From Arthrobacter sp. cf158 (GTDB lineage Bacteria; Actinomycetota; Actinomycetes; Actinomycetales; Micrococcaceae), in NCBI RefSeq assembly GCF_900106835.1, contig NZ_FNNR01000009.1, positions 1 through 64,000 of the forward strand: a DNA stretch of 64,000 bases, written 5' to 3'. How positions within the stretch are numbered: position 1 is the stretch's first letter; each line of letters begins with the position of its first letter. Below the pieces are notes generated by a model. That model saw only the letters and a list, made by a program, of their open reading frames with translations, was not told the origin of the DNA and made no database searches. The translations under genes were made by a program, and so were the position numbers. Positions 29,520 through 37,504 of the stretch are shown in pieces.

Positions 29520-30472
29520 GCTTTGTTCCTTGAGCTGAAGCGGGTCACGGCCCAGGACAGTACTGCGGCCATGAGCGCGATGATGATGGAGGCAGCTGCG
29601 GCCTGGTTGAGGTTATGCCGGTTGAACGCGGCGTCATAGGCCCACATGTTGGGCACCCAGGTGCTGGTGACGGACGCGGTGGCTTTGGAGATGATGGACG
29701 GTTCGGTGAACAGCTGCAGGGTGCCAATCACCGTGAAGAGCATGATCACGCTCAACGCCGGAAGGATCAGCGGGAGCTTGATGCTGACGGCGGCCCGGAT
29801 TTCGCCCGCGCCGTCCACTCGGGCGGCCTCCAGGACGTCCCGGGGTACGGCCTGCAGTGCTGTGAAGAGCACAATCACGTTGTAGCCGGTCCACTCCCAT
29901 ACGGCGATGTTGACGATGGATGGCAGGATCATCTGGTTGTCCAGGAAGTTCAGCGAGATCCCGCCGGTCTGCAGGACTGAGACGATCGGGCTGACCCCCG
30001 GGGTGTAGAGGTAGGCCCAGATCAGCGCCGCGATCACGCCGGGCACAGCGTGGGGAAGGAAGACCAGGAGTTGGAAGAGTTTCCGTGCACGGGTCACGGC
30101 GGCATCCAGCAACAGGGCAAACGCCAGGGCACCGCCCACCATGCAGGGGATGTAGAGCAGGCAGTACAACGCCAGGCGGCCGATACCGCCTACGAAGGTC
30201 TCGGACTGGAGGACCTGCAGGTAGTTCTCCAAGCCCACAAACGACGTCTTGGCTTCGCCGAAGCCCAATCCGGACTTTTGCTGCGCGAAGAAGCTCAGCA
30301 CCATCGCATAGACGACGGGCGCAACCATGGCGAGGGCGAAAATTGTGAAGAACGGGGTGAGGAACAGTGCGGCGGTGCGGCCACCGGTTCCGGACATTGC
30401 GCGGGGTCTACGAGGGGCCCGGGTGGCGGACTGGACGGCGGTGGACGGCTTTGTGGATGCCTGGGTGAGCAT
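29516..30472 (-). CDS. Carbohydrate ABC transporter permease (MalF-like)
   Basis: A 318-residue protein with six helices and an EAA loop DVLEAARVDGAGEIRAAVSIKLP. ATG 30472 is selected because GAGGAG lies seven bases upstream; the frame upstream is junk. Second gene of the importer operon after the binding protein. Confidence 0.9.
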   Translation of the reverse strand: MLTQASTKPSTAVQSATRAPRRPRAMSGTGGRTAALFLTPFFTIFALAMVAPVVYAMVLSFFAQQKSGLGFGEAKTSFVGLENYLQVLQSETFVGGIGRLALYCLLYIPCMVGGALAFALLLDAAVTRARKLFQLLVFLPHAVPGVIAALIWAYLYTPGVSPIVSVLQTGGISLNFLDNQMILPSIVNIAVWEWTGYNVIVLFTALQAVPRDVLEAARVDGAGEIRAAVSIKLPLILPALSVIMLFTVIGTLQLFTEPSIISKATASVTSTWVPNMWAYDAAFNRHNLNQAAAASIIIALMAAVLSWAVTRFSSRNKA

Positions 30473-30492
30473 GATTAATCTCCTCGCTGGCA

Positions 30493-30521
30493 GGGCGGCT
30501 CCGCAGTCGCGATAGCCGCCC
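30493..30521 (-). terminator. Intra-operon hairpin between binding protein and permease genes
   Basis: GGGCGGCT and AGCCGCCC arms (8 bp). Such a stem after a binding-protein gene commonly stabilises its mRNA or gives partial termination, making the binding protein more abundant than the permeases. Confidence 0.5.
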
Positions 30522-30533
30522 CACCGTGCGGGC

Positions 30534-31847
30534 CTACTCCTTGACGGAGAGGCCGTTCTGCTTGAGTCCGGCCACCGTGGCGCTCTGGGCCGTGTCAACA
30601 GCTTCCAGGACCTTGCCGCCGCTGGTCAGCTTGCCGTAGGCGTCCTTGAGCGCAGTGTTGGTGATGTCCCAGTTGGGACCCCACTGCCAGCCCGGGGTGA
30701 TCGAGGCGTAGGCCTTATCAAAGACGGAATAGATGTCGTTGCCGAAGTAGCTGGAATCGAACGCCTTCTGTGCCACCGGCGTCAGGCCCGGGAAGGCCAG
30801 GAAGGCAGAACCGGTGTTGCCTCGGGCCTTGATGGCATCCTGGCTGGTGGCGAGGAACTCGATGAACTTGGCAGCGGCGGCAGGGTTCTTGCTGCTCTTG
30901 GTGATGTTGAAGCTGGAGCCGCCGTAGAAAGCGTCGGCGGGTGAGCCCCAGTTGGGAACCTCGGCTGCAATCCACTGGCCCTTCTGGCCGCTGGCTTCCG
31001 TACGCTTCTGGATACCGGTTGCGCTCCAGTTGGCACCAAGAACACCCACGACGGCGCCACTGGCCAGGTCCGCGGACCACTCGTCGCTGAAGGATTGCTG
31101 GACCTTGACGATCTTCTGGTCAATCAGCTTCTGCCAGTAGTTGGCCACCTTCTGCGTAGCGTCGTCATTGACGCCCACCTTCCAGCTGTCGCCTTCTGTG
31201 CCGAACCACGTGGCGCCGGCCTGCCAGGACAGGGCTGCAGTCAGTGCGGCTTCATTTGGGTTGAAGCTTGCAAGGTGAGCCTCCGGGGCAACGGCCTTCA
31301 GCTTCTTGCCGGCCTCCTCGAAGTCCTGCCAGGTCTTGGGAACTCCTACGCCGGCTTTGTCCAGCATGTCCTTGCGGTACCACATGATCATGGGGGCAGC
31401 ATCGTAGGGGAGTGCGTAGGTTGCATCGCCGAACTGCACCAAGGCTTTGGTCTGGTCCGTGAGCTTGTCCACGGTCTCTGCCTTGTTGATGTAGCCATCC
31501 AGGGGCTGGAGTTGTCCGTTGGAGACGAACTGGGGCAACTGCGGGTACTCGATGGTGGCAACATCCGGGCCATTGCCTGCCGTGATGGCGGTGGAGAGCT
31601 TGGCATAGCCGCCTGCGCCGCCGTTGGGGATGGTTTCGAAGGTGACCTTGATCTTGCTCTGGCTGGCGTTGAACGCCTCGGCCACCTTGTCCATGCCTGC
31701 CATGGATGACCAGAAGGTGATGGTGCCGGAGGGGTCTTCGGCGGGGGTGGGATTTGGTGCGGCAGCCTGGGTGCTGCCACAGCCGGTGATGAGGGCAGCA
31801 CTGGCCATGAGGCTGACTGCTCCAAGCAGAAGCTGGCGACGCTTCAT
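30534..31847 (-). CDS. Sugar ABC transporter substrate-binding lipoprotein (family 1)
   Basis: A 437-residue lipoprotein. The N-terminal MKRRQLLLGAVSLMASAAL signal is followed by lipobox ITGC (Cys23). The mature protein has two lobes typical of extracellular solute-binding family 1 (ITFWSSMAGMDKVAEAFNAS). First gene of the importer operon. An operator-like site lies 85 bp upstream. Substrate likely a sugar or oligosaccharide; sequence alone does not say which. Confidence 0.9.
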   Translation of the reverse strand: MKRRQLLLGAVSLMASAALITGCGSTQAAAPNPTPAEDPSGTITFWSSMAGMDKVAEAFNASQSKIKVTFETIPNGGAGGYAKLSTAITAGNGPDVATIEYPQLPQFVSNGQLQPLDGYINKAETVDKLTDQTKALVQFGDATYALPYDAAPMIMWYRKDMLDKAGVGVPKTWQDFEEAGKKLKAVAPEAHLASFNPNEAALTAALSWQAGATWFGTEGDSWKVGVNDDATQKVANYWQKLIDQKIVKVQQSFSDEWSADLASGAVVGVLGANWSATGIQKRTEASGQKGQWIAAEVPNWGSPADAFYGGSSFNITKSSKNPAAAAKFIEFLATSQDAIKARGNTGSAFLAFPGLTPVAQKAFDSSYFGNDIYSVFDKAYASITPGWQWGPNWDITNTALKDAYGKLTSGGKVLEAVDTAQSATVAGLKQNGLSVKE

Positions 31848-31931
31848 TCTGTTCTCCTTTGAAGTTCACGATGCGAAGTTCGTGGTGTGGGCTAGGCACC
31901 ATGAAATCCACAAAAATGAACATCATCAACA

Positions 31932-31949
31932 AAGTGAACAGAAGTAAAC
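31932..31949 (-). promoter_or_regulatory. Operator site 1, upstream of importer operon
   Basis: On the minus strand this reads GTTTACTTCTGTTCACTT, 15 of 18 positions identical to the site at 33080. It lies 85 bp before the binding-protein start and is likely bound by the DeoR/LacI hybrid repressor. Confidence 0.6.
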
Positions 31950-31959
31950 AAGTTTGGAG

Positions 31960-33060
31960 CTATACCTGCGTCGATTCCCTGATCACCAGCGCGGGGGACA
32001 GGTTGACCCGCTGCAGCGCTGAGGTGCTCCCGCGCCTTCCCCCGATCCGGTTCAGACACATCACCAAAGCCTGATGTCCGACGTCGTATTTTGGCGGTGC
32101 CACTGCGGTGAGCGGAACGGCCCCCAGGGCCGCGATCTCGTCGTCATAGGAGACGATCGCGAAATCCTCAGGCACGCGGAGCCGCCGCTCCTGGCAGGCA
32201 CTCACAAATTGGAGCGCGTCCTCATCGGTGTGGACAATGGCGGCTGTCACCTGCGACTCTGCGCACCAGTCCAGGATTGCATCCACCAGCACGCGGTGAG
32301 CCTGGGGATCGTTCTGTGCCCGGGACATGGCGCGGACCATCGAGTCGTCGCGGGAATGCCCGGCGCGCTGCATGGCCAGATGGAAACCATCGATGAGTTG
32401 CGGCGCGGTGGGGCTGTTCTCCCGCAGGCAGATGGCGATCCTTTGGTGCCCCAGGGCCAGGAGATGGTTCACCGCGATCTCGGAGCCGCGCACGTGGTCG
32501 CTGCGCACAGATTCCAACCGGCCGCGGTCCAGGGCGTCGTCGATTGACCGTTCCACCACCACCACGGGCACATCGGCTTCGGCGAGCAGGTCCAGCGTCT
32601 CCGTACCGGCCAATGATTGCTCGCTGGGCGTGATGAGGATGCCGTCCACGCCGTGTTCGTACAGCCGCCGCACCTGACGCCGCTCTTCAGCTCCCGAGTA
32701 GTTGGAAACGCCCAGGACCAAGCGCACGCCTGCTTCCTGGGCGGCGGCCTCCGCGCCGCGGATCACGCCCGGAAAATAGTACGACGCCGACGGTACGATC
32801 ATCCCGATCGTCGCCAGCGGCCGCCTCCCGCCTGGACGCCAGGACGTGGACTGTTGAGCGGCAGGACCCGCGGGTTTGCCTCCCGAGGACACGGCGCCAC
32901 CATGCACACGCTCCAGCAAACCCTGCTCAGCGAGCACGGCGAGATCACGCCGGATGGTCATTCCCGACGTCCCCAGCTTGGCCGCGAACTCACCGGCATT
33001 GAGTGAGCCATGCAGGGCAAGCTCCCTCAGGATGAGCTGTTGTCGATCCTCGGACAGCAT
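31960..33060 (-). CDS. DeoR-type HTH / LacI-type sensor hybrid transcription regulator
   Basis: A 366-residue regulator. The DeoR-like winged helix lies at residues 1-56 (SLNAGEFAAKLGTSGMTIRR, then DLAVLAEQGLLERVHGGAV). The rest is a LacI/RbsB-type periplasmic-binding fold (TIGMIVPSASYYFPGVIRGA, then VDGILITP and FAIVSYDDE). The fusion of a DeoR head with a LacI body is less common than either family alone. It lies upstream of and on the same strand as the importer operon. It probably represses the importer, itself and the DUF2264 gene and is released by a sugar. Confidence 0.88.
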   Translation of the reverse strand: MLSEDRQQLILRELALHGSLNAGEFAAKLGTSGMTIRRDLAVLAEQGLLERVHGGAVSSGGKPAGPAAQQSTSWRPGGRRPLATIGMIVPSASYYFPGVIRGAEAAAQEAGVRLVLGVSNYSGAEERRQVRRLYEHGVDGILITPSEQSLAGTETLDLLAEADVPVVVVERSIDDALDRGRLESVRSDHVRGSEIAVNHLLALGHQRIAICLRENSPTAPQLIDGFHLAMQRAGHSRDDSMVRAMSRAQNDPQAHRVLVDAILDWCAESQVTAAIVHTDEDALQFVSACQERRLRVPEDFAIVSYDDEIAALGAVPLTAVAPPKYDVGHQALVMCLNRIGGRRGSTSALQRVNLSPALVIRESTQV

Positions 33061-33079
33061 GCAGGTCTCCGCCTATCAA

Positions 33080-33112
33080 GTTCACTTATGTTCAGTTTGT
33101 TCATTATGAACC
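33080..33112. promoter_or_regulatory. Operator site 2 and palindrome upstream of the regulator gene
   Basis: GTTCACTTATGTTCAGTT (33080-33097) followed by TTCATTATGAA, a palindrome centred near 33106. The site starts 20 bp upstream of the regulator ATG and suggests autoregulation. Confidence 0.7.
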
Positions 33113-33144
33113 AGAACAGCGTGCCTCTGCGCTCCAGCGGTGTC

Positions 33145-33513
33145 CTACACGCCTACCTTTACAACCGAAACGTCGACGGCGGCCGGCCGGGGGAGCAGGT
33201 GCCGCCGCACCGCTTCGGCTACTTCACGCGCCACGGCTGGAGCCGGACGGGACGTGCCCACCGCGATCCTGGTCTTCACGGCCAGCACTCCTGCCTCGTC
33301 CGTGAGGGTGATCAGGGCGGGAGTGTCTCCGGTGACCACGGACAACACAGCACCTGCGATGGACTGCCACAGCGGCTGGGCGGGGTAGACGGAACTGACA
33401 CCCTCCACGGACTGGACTACGCCGAGCAGCTGCTCGGCCAGGATGCCCAAGTCTGCCGAGGCGGCGGAAGCACTTGCGGGGGCTGCAGCCCCAACGTCCA
33501 TCGGCTCGGTCAT
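33145..33513 (-). CDS. Small Asp23-cluster protein, unknown function
   Basis: A 122-residue Ala/Val-rich protein without membrane segments. Its C-terminal half (TRPAPAVAREVAEAVRRHLL, then VDVSVVKVGV) has the alternating pattern of an Asp23-like helix and strand, but it is a distant member at best. Start overlaps the upstream gene stop by 4 bp, so it is translated as part of the sigma operon. Last gene of the cluster. Confidence 0.6.
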   Translation of the reverse strand: MTEPMDVGAAAPASASAASADLGILAEQLLGVVQSVEGVSSVYPAQPLWQSIAGAVLSVVTGDTPALITLTDEAGVLAVKTRIAVGTSRPAPAVAREVAEAVRRHLLPRPAAVDVSVVKVGV

Positions 33514-34118
33514 GGCTGCTCCTCGGTAGTGGCATCTGCGGGGCTTGCTGGGTGTGGTGGCTCCAGCACATCGGTGACAGTGATGTTGATGGCTTGAATG
33601 GTCAGTTCAGTTTGGACGGCCAGGGTCTCTGCCAGCTCCTGGCGGAGCGCGGCGGCACGTTCCTCCATGGGGTGTCCATACACCACTGCTATCTCCACTT
33701 CCACGGTGATGTCGGCGCCGGGGGTGGTGACATCGCCGTGCAGGCGGCACTTGCCGGCGGCTGTTCCCGGCAGGGCATCGGCCACGGAACGGATGAGTGC
33801 GGAGATGGAGCCCTCGGTTTCCCAGAGGGTGTCCTGAGGGTTGCCGGACTGCAAGGGAATGCTGCGTCCCGGCCGCAACTCCAGCCGGAGGTTGTCCAAG
33901 ATTGACTGCATCCAGTCGTCAGTGCCGGAGCCTGCCTCCGCCACGTCTGAGCTGAGCAATTCTCTCCCCAGCTCTGAGAGGTGGCGCAGCGAGGCCAACC
34001 CTGCCTGGCATTCGGGGCATGTTTCCACGTGGACGGGATCGGCAATCTGTCCGGTGTCCAGGTAGGCGCTTAGCTCTGCGAGGCTGTGGCCGCATTCGAG
34101 GGTGTCGCTGGTGTTCAT
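33510..34118 (-). CDS. Zinc-finger anti-sigma / Asp23-like fusion protein
   Basis: A 202-residue protein. The N-terminal 45 residues hold CGH and HVETCPEC, the HxxxCxxC signature of zinc anti-sigma (ZAS) domains. Residues about 125-190 (DVTTPGADITVEVEIAVVYG, then a helix and IQAINITVTDVLEPP) match the Asp23 core seen in the 36884 gene. It has no membrane segment. Start ATG 34118 overlaps the sigma stop (ATGA) and has GGAGGA six bases upstream; an ATG two codons earlier lacks spacing. Likely inhibits the adjacent sigma factor, with the Asp23 part linking it to the Asp23/AmaP-like layer (inference). Confidence 0.78.
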   Translation of the reverse strand: MNTSDTLECGHSLAELSAYLDTGQIADPVHVETCPECQAGLASLRHLSELGRELLSSDVAEAGSGTDDWMQSILDNLRLELRPGRSIPLQSGNPQDTLWETEGSISALIRSVADALPGTAAGKCRLHGDVTTPGADITVEVEIAVVYGHPMEERAAALRQELAETLAVQTELTIQAINITVTDVLEPPHPASPADATTEEQP

Positions 34119-34699
34119 CGCCATTCCTCCATGGTGCGCGCAAGAGTGATCCGTGCCCGGGCCAGGCGGCCGCGGACACTGGCTGGGCTGATGTTCAGTG
34201 TCAGCGCAATTTCCTCGTAGCTTTGGTCATTGAACTCCTTGAGCACCCAACAGCGCCGTTGTTCCTCCGGAAGCTTGGCGAGCGCCGCCTTCAGGGCCTC
34301 AATCCGGGAGCTGTTGACGGCGTTGGTTTCCGGGTCCTTGTTCTTGGGCCGGGAGTCGGGGTCCACTGCGTTTTCAACGGTGCCAAGGTCCGCGTGGTGG
34401 CGGCGTTTCCGGAGATGGTCGATGCTGCGGCTGCCAACGATGCGAAGCAACCAACCCTTCACCGCGGCCGGGTCCCGCAAGCCGTCCAGTTGTTTCCAGG
34501 CCTGGACGAGTGTCTCCTGGACGACGTCGTCGGCGTCGGCCAGTGAGCCGGTCAACCGACGGGCCGTGGCCCGCATCAGGGGGCCGTGGCGTCTGGCCAA
34601 GGCCTCGAAAGCGGCAGTGTCACCATCTGCGGCCCTGCCAGCCAGCAGGGCATCGGGAACCAGGTCCAGTTGGTGCTGCGCCGCGGGTGAACCAGTCAC
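34115..34699 (-). CDS. ECF-type RNA polymerase sigma factor
   Basis: A 194-residue sigma-70 family protein. Region 2 includes GDTAAFEALARRHGPLMRAT and DADDVVQETLVQAWKQ; region 4 is LKAALAKLPEEQRRCWVLKE, then YEEIALTLNISPASVRGRLA. GTG 34699 is chosen because homologues begin shortly before the DALLAGRAADGD block; AGGA is four bases upstream. The next gene overlaps it and carries a ZAS motif, the standard arrangement of an ECF factor with its anti-sigma. Probably directs envelope-stress genes including the Asp23 cluster. Confidence 0.9.
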   Translation of the reverse strand: MTGSPAAQHQLDLVPDALLAGRAADGDTAAFEALARRHGPLMRATARRLTGSLADADDVVQETLVQAWKQLDGLRDPAAVKGWLLRIVGSRSIDHLRKRRHHADLGTVENAVDPDSRPKNKDPETNAVNSSRIEALKAALAKLPEEQRRCWVLKEFNDQSYEEIALTLNISPASVRGRLARARITLARTMEEWR

Positions 34700-34767
34700 G
34701 TTTCCTGCCTTCCCAGTGCACAGTCGATACGAGTCAGAATCTTGGGTCTTGAATCGTGGCGGTATCC

Positions 34768-34803
34768 CCGGGACGGTTCCTGGTTTCGGTGGAACCGTCC
34801 CGG
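34768..34803 (-). terminator. Perfect 13-bp hairpin between csbD-like and sigma genes
   Basis: CCGGGACGGTTCC and GGAACCGTCCCGG flank a 10-base loop. No U-run follows on the minus strand. It could end or attenuate the upstream transcript, so the sigma pair may have its own promoter. Confidence 0.7.
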
Positions 34804-34811
34804 CCCAAGGA

Positions 34812-35042
34812 CTACTTGTTGGTGAAGCCGTCTTTGAGCTTCTGGGCGGCATCCTTGATGTTTTCGCTGATGTCCGCTGCAGCATCCTTGACCTTTTCGC
34901 CGGCCTGCTGGAGCTTGGCCTGGGCTTGGTCCTGCTGGCCTTCGCGCTCCAGGGACTGATCGCCGGTGAGCTTGCCTGCGCCTTCCTTGGCAGCGCCCAG
35001 GTGTTCGGTGGCTGCGTTGTTGATCTTGTCGTTGATACCCAT
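34812..35042 (-). CDS. CsbD family stress protein
   Basis: A 76-residue hydrophilic protein, rich in Ala, Glu, Gln and Lys. MGINDKINNAATEHLGAAKE and GKLTGDQSLEREGQ are the family core. AAAAGGGA lies five bases before ATG 35042. CsbD proteins are general-stress proteins of unknown mechanism; in Staphylococcus a CsbD gene accompanies asp23 (recalled). Confidence 0.88.
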   Translation of the reverse strand: MGINDKINNAATEHLGAAKEGAGKLTGDQSLEREGQQDQAQAKLQQAGEKVKDAAADISENIKDAAQKLKDGFTNK

Positions 35043-35138
35043 GGTGTTCCCTTTTCTTGTCATGCGCGGTCATTGAGGGCCGCGCCGGTTTTATTCGGTA
35101 AAGAAGCTGTTCTTACTGCGGTGACTGATAAAAGGCGG

Positions 35139-35744
35139 TCACCGGGCACGACGGGAACCGGACACCCTGCTCCGGGCGCCGCTGGTAATTCGGACCAGGA
35201 CCGGTAGTGGATGGCCCAGCCACGCGTCGATTCCCTGGACGAGTTCTTCGGCGGTATCGGCAAGCTCGCGGGGTGAGGTTCCCTTGCGGGCTTGCATGCG
35301 GAGCCGCAGCGCCGTCCCGCTCCGTGATTCCCAAGCGGAGACTGAGGCGGACAGAACGTCCTTGTTGCCCTTCAGAGCCTCGTGTACTGCTGCGGAGATG
35401 AGTCCCACATCCACCACGGTCCGGCCGTGGGTCCCGTCGGATTCCTCTGCCAGACGGGGTGTTCGTCCGCCACCCTGGGACGCCAGCCAGGCGGCGCTCA
35501 GTGCGGCGGCCAGCAGCAGGACTGCTATGCCGGCGGCCAGCCACCAGCTCCGCACCGGGCCAGGCCCGGGTGCATTGCCGGCAAGGCTGCGGGCTTGATC
35601 CGTCAGGTTGGAGCCAATTGCCCACCATGTGTCCGATGCTCCCGGCAGGGTTCCGGCCGCGATGAGTGCGGCTCCGGCGCCCAGAATTGCAAGGCCCACG
35701 ATGGTGAGCAGGATGCGGTTCACAGCACGGTTGGTCCTTCTCAT
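35139..35744 (-). CDS. DUF6286 / AmaP-like two-helix membrane protein
   Basis: A 201-residue protein with a hydrophobic helix at about 9-31 and a second at about 67-89, then a cytosolic domain with an Asp23/AmaP-like strand-helix pattern (TVVDVGLISAAVHEALKGNK). In Gram-positive bacteria AmaP anchors Asp23 to the membrane; that role is inferred. Starts with ATG overlapping the previous stop by 4 bp. Confidence 0.75.
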   Translation of the reverse strand: MRRTNRAVNRILLTIVGLAILGAGAALIAAGTLPGASDTWWAIGSNLTDQARSLAGNAPGPGPVRSWWLAAGIAVLLLAAALSAAWLASQGGGRTPRLAEESDGTHGRTVVDVGLISAAVHEALKGNKDVLSASVSAWESRSGTALRLRMQARKGTSPRELADTAEELVQGIDAWLGHPLPVLVRITSGARSRVSGSRRAR

Positions 35745-36322
35745 TGCCCCACGGCTCCTTCGTTCAGTACCCGTACGTTGCGCTTGACCGGCCGGTTCAG
35801 CCCATAGGCGGCCAGTTCGGCGTCGAGCGCTGTTGTGATGGACTCAAGGTGCAGCGGAACGCCCGACGTCGGACGCACCTGGACCCGTACGGACTGTCCA
35901 CCCACCGTGGTGGTCACCTGCCCTGGCGCCAGGCCAGCTGCTAGGCGGGTTTTGCTGGATACGGCGGCGGCGATGACGTCGTCATCCACCACCGTTGCCA
36001 TGCGGTGGCTGGCCAGGGCGCGCCTGGGCCGGCGTCCCTTGCCTACCGCCGTGCCGATCACCAGCAGCCCCAGAATCCCCAGGCCAACACCAGCGGCGGT
36101 CATGCCCGCCGGGATGGTGTTGGCAGGAAGGTCAAGCAGCCACTGCCGCAGTTGGGCCGGGCTTGCAAGCAGGGGCTGTTCCTTGAGGAGCCACAGCACG
36201 GATTCCAACGCCAGCCAGAGGAACGTGACCAGGAGGATGGAGGCGGCCACGATGGACGGGACTGACCTGGAAGAGTGCGTCTCCCGCCGGATCATGCGCC
36301 GGATACGTCGATCCTGCTTCAC
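35741..36322 (-). CDS. DUF6286 domain membrane protein (AmaP-like)
   Basis: A 193-residue protein, Arg-rich cytosolic start, helices at about 23-45 and 72-92, and a C-terminal soluble domain with VVDDDVIAAAVSSKTRLAAG and VQVRPTSGVPL. Same layout as the next gene, suggesting an ancient duplication. ATG overlaps the upstream stop by 4 bp. Confidence 0.75.
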   Translation of the reverse strand: MKQDRRIRRMIRRETHSSRSVPSIVAASILLVTFLWLALESVLWLLKEQPLLASPAQLRQWLLDLPANTIPAGMTAAGVGLGILGLLVIGTAVGKGRRPRRALASHRMATVVDDDVIAAAVSSKTRLAAGLAPGQVTTTVGGQSVRVQVRPTSGVPLHLESITTALDAELAAYGLNRPVKRNVRVLNEGAVGQ

Positions 36323-36699
36323 TGCACCCTCCTTTCCTTGGACTGGTTTTCCTTAAGCTGTGCCGGCTTTGCGCCGGTGAGCCGGATGTCTACCCGGCCG
36401 AGCTCCATGCCGGTGAGTTCCATGCTGCGGGCCACGAGTTCTGCCCGCGCAGCCTGTGCCTGGTCAAAAACGGTGGCTGCACCTTTCCGCGGCGCCAGGA
36501 GCGGCGGGAGCGCCAACTGGACCGAAAGCCGGACTCCCAGCTTTCCGGAGTCGTCTTCCAGGTCAGCGGTGACGTTGCTCCCACCCACTCCGAAAGCGCG
36601 TGCCGTCATGGTTTCCACCGTTTTGCGGAGCGCGGTGCGGGCAATCCGGGTGTGCCCGGCCCTTTTTTCGGATGCCGGGCCGCCGGCCTGGCTGGTCAT
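36319..36699 (-). CDS. Asp23-like short soluble protein
   Basis: A 126-residue protein. TRIARTALRKTVETMTARAF and VSVQL-type strands resemble the N- and C-terminal parts of Asp23 (Gls24) proteins, and MELGRVDIRLTG matches the INITITDI strand of the longer copy at 36884. ATG overlaps the 63-residue gene stop. Function presumed structural in the Asp23 layer. Confidence 0.65.
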   Translation of the reverse strand: MTSQAGGPASEKRAGHTRIARTALRKTVETMTARAFGVGGSNVTADLEDDSGKLGVRLSVQLALPPLLAPRKGAATVFDQAQAARAELVARSMELTGMELGRVDIRLTGAKPAQLKENQSKERRVQ

Positions 36700-36887
36700 G
36701 AGGAGGAGCGCTTGCCCCGCAGGGCATCCAGCACCCCGCCCAGGTCAAGCTTTCCCTCGGCGGAGCGGCCCAGCACAGCCCCGATTCCTACGAACAGCGC
36801 TGTCAGCAGCAGTCCCCAAAATCCGAAGGCCAGTCCGGCCAGTGCCAGGACCGCTCCTACGGCCATGCCGGTAACTGTGGGGCTCAT
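36696..36887 (-). CDS. Small two-helix membrane protein (DUF2273-like)
   Basis: A 63-residue protein, almost all one hydrophobic hairpin (MAVGAVLALAGLAFGFWGLL, then LFVGIGAVLGR) and a charged tail (GGVLDALRGKR). DUF2273 proteins sit between amaP and asp23 in Firmicutes, and this occupies the same slot. Overlaps both neighbours by 4 bp. Confidence 0.72.
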   Translation of the reverse strand: MSPTVTGMAVGAVLALAGLAFGFWGLLLTALFVGIGAVLGRSAEGKLDLGGVLDALRGKRSSS

Positions 36888-37390
36888 GCGACCCTCGGCT
36901 CACGGGTGGCGTCATCGGCCTCGGAGTCCTCGGACGGCACGTGGATGTCCGTGATGGTGATGTTCACTTCGGTGACTTCCATGCCCACCAGGTCTTCGAT
37001 GGCGGTGTACACGGCGTCGCGGGCGTTGTCTGCCACTTCCTGGAGCGGGTGCGGGTATTCAACAACCAGGGTGACGTCCACCGCCACCTGGGTCTGCCCA
37101 ACTTCCACGCTGACGCCCTGCGTGAGGTCCTTGTGTCCAACCTTTTCGCGGAGGTTTCCGATTGCGCGGGCCGCGCCGCCGCCCAGGGCGTGGACGCCGG
37201 GGATTTCCTGGATGGCGATGCCGGCGATCTTGGCTACGACGCCGTCAGCCACAGTGGTTGCTCCCCGGCCGTCCTTGCCCTTGTCCTGGGCTGTCAGGTC
37301 CCGTGCCGTCTTATCCTGTGCCGACGCCGGGGTGGCGGCCGGGGTGTTCTTTGCGGGGACGTCTGCGGGGGTGTGGGTCTGGATCGTCAT
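36884..37390 (-). CDS. Asp23/Gls24 family envelope stress protein
   Basis: A 168-residue protein. After a Thr/Ala/Lys-rich start comes the Asp23 core: TTVADGVVAKIAGIAIQEIP, then GVHALGG, VDVTLVVEYPHPLQEVADNA and VGMEVTEVNITITDIHVP. Asp23 is a soluble protein that polymerises at the membrane in stressed Staphylococcus. ATG 37390 has AGGAG eight bases upstream. It is the first gene of the overlapping operon. Confidence 0.9.
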   Translation of the reverse strand: MTIQTHTPADVPAKNTPAATPASAQDKTARDLTAQDKGKDGRGATTVADGVVAKIAGIAIQEIPGVHALGGGAARAIGNLREKVGHKDLTQGVSVEVGQTQVAVDVTLVVEYPHPLQEVADNARDAVYTAIEDLVGMEVTEVNITITDIHVPSEDSEADDATREPRVA

Positions 37391-37480
37391 GGCAATCACT
37401 CCTGTCCGTTGTGTGCGGCGTTCTTTTGCGCCGTCATGAATAGGACGTAGCCCGGCAGGGATTCCTCACGGTGAAATTTA

Positions 37481-37496
37481 TGTGAGCTGCATCACG
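37481..37496 (+). promoter_or_regulatory. CRP/GlxR-like site
   Basis: TGTGAGCTGCATCACG matches TGTGA-N6-TCACA at nine of ten conserved positions. It lies 24 bp upstream of operator site 3 and 106 bp before the DUF2264 gene. Suggests cAMP-linked catabolite control. Confidence 0.6.
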
Positions 37497-37504
37497 TAGA
37501 GTGC

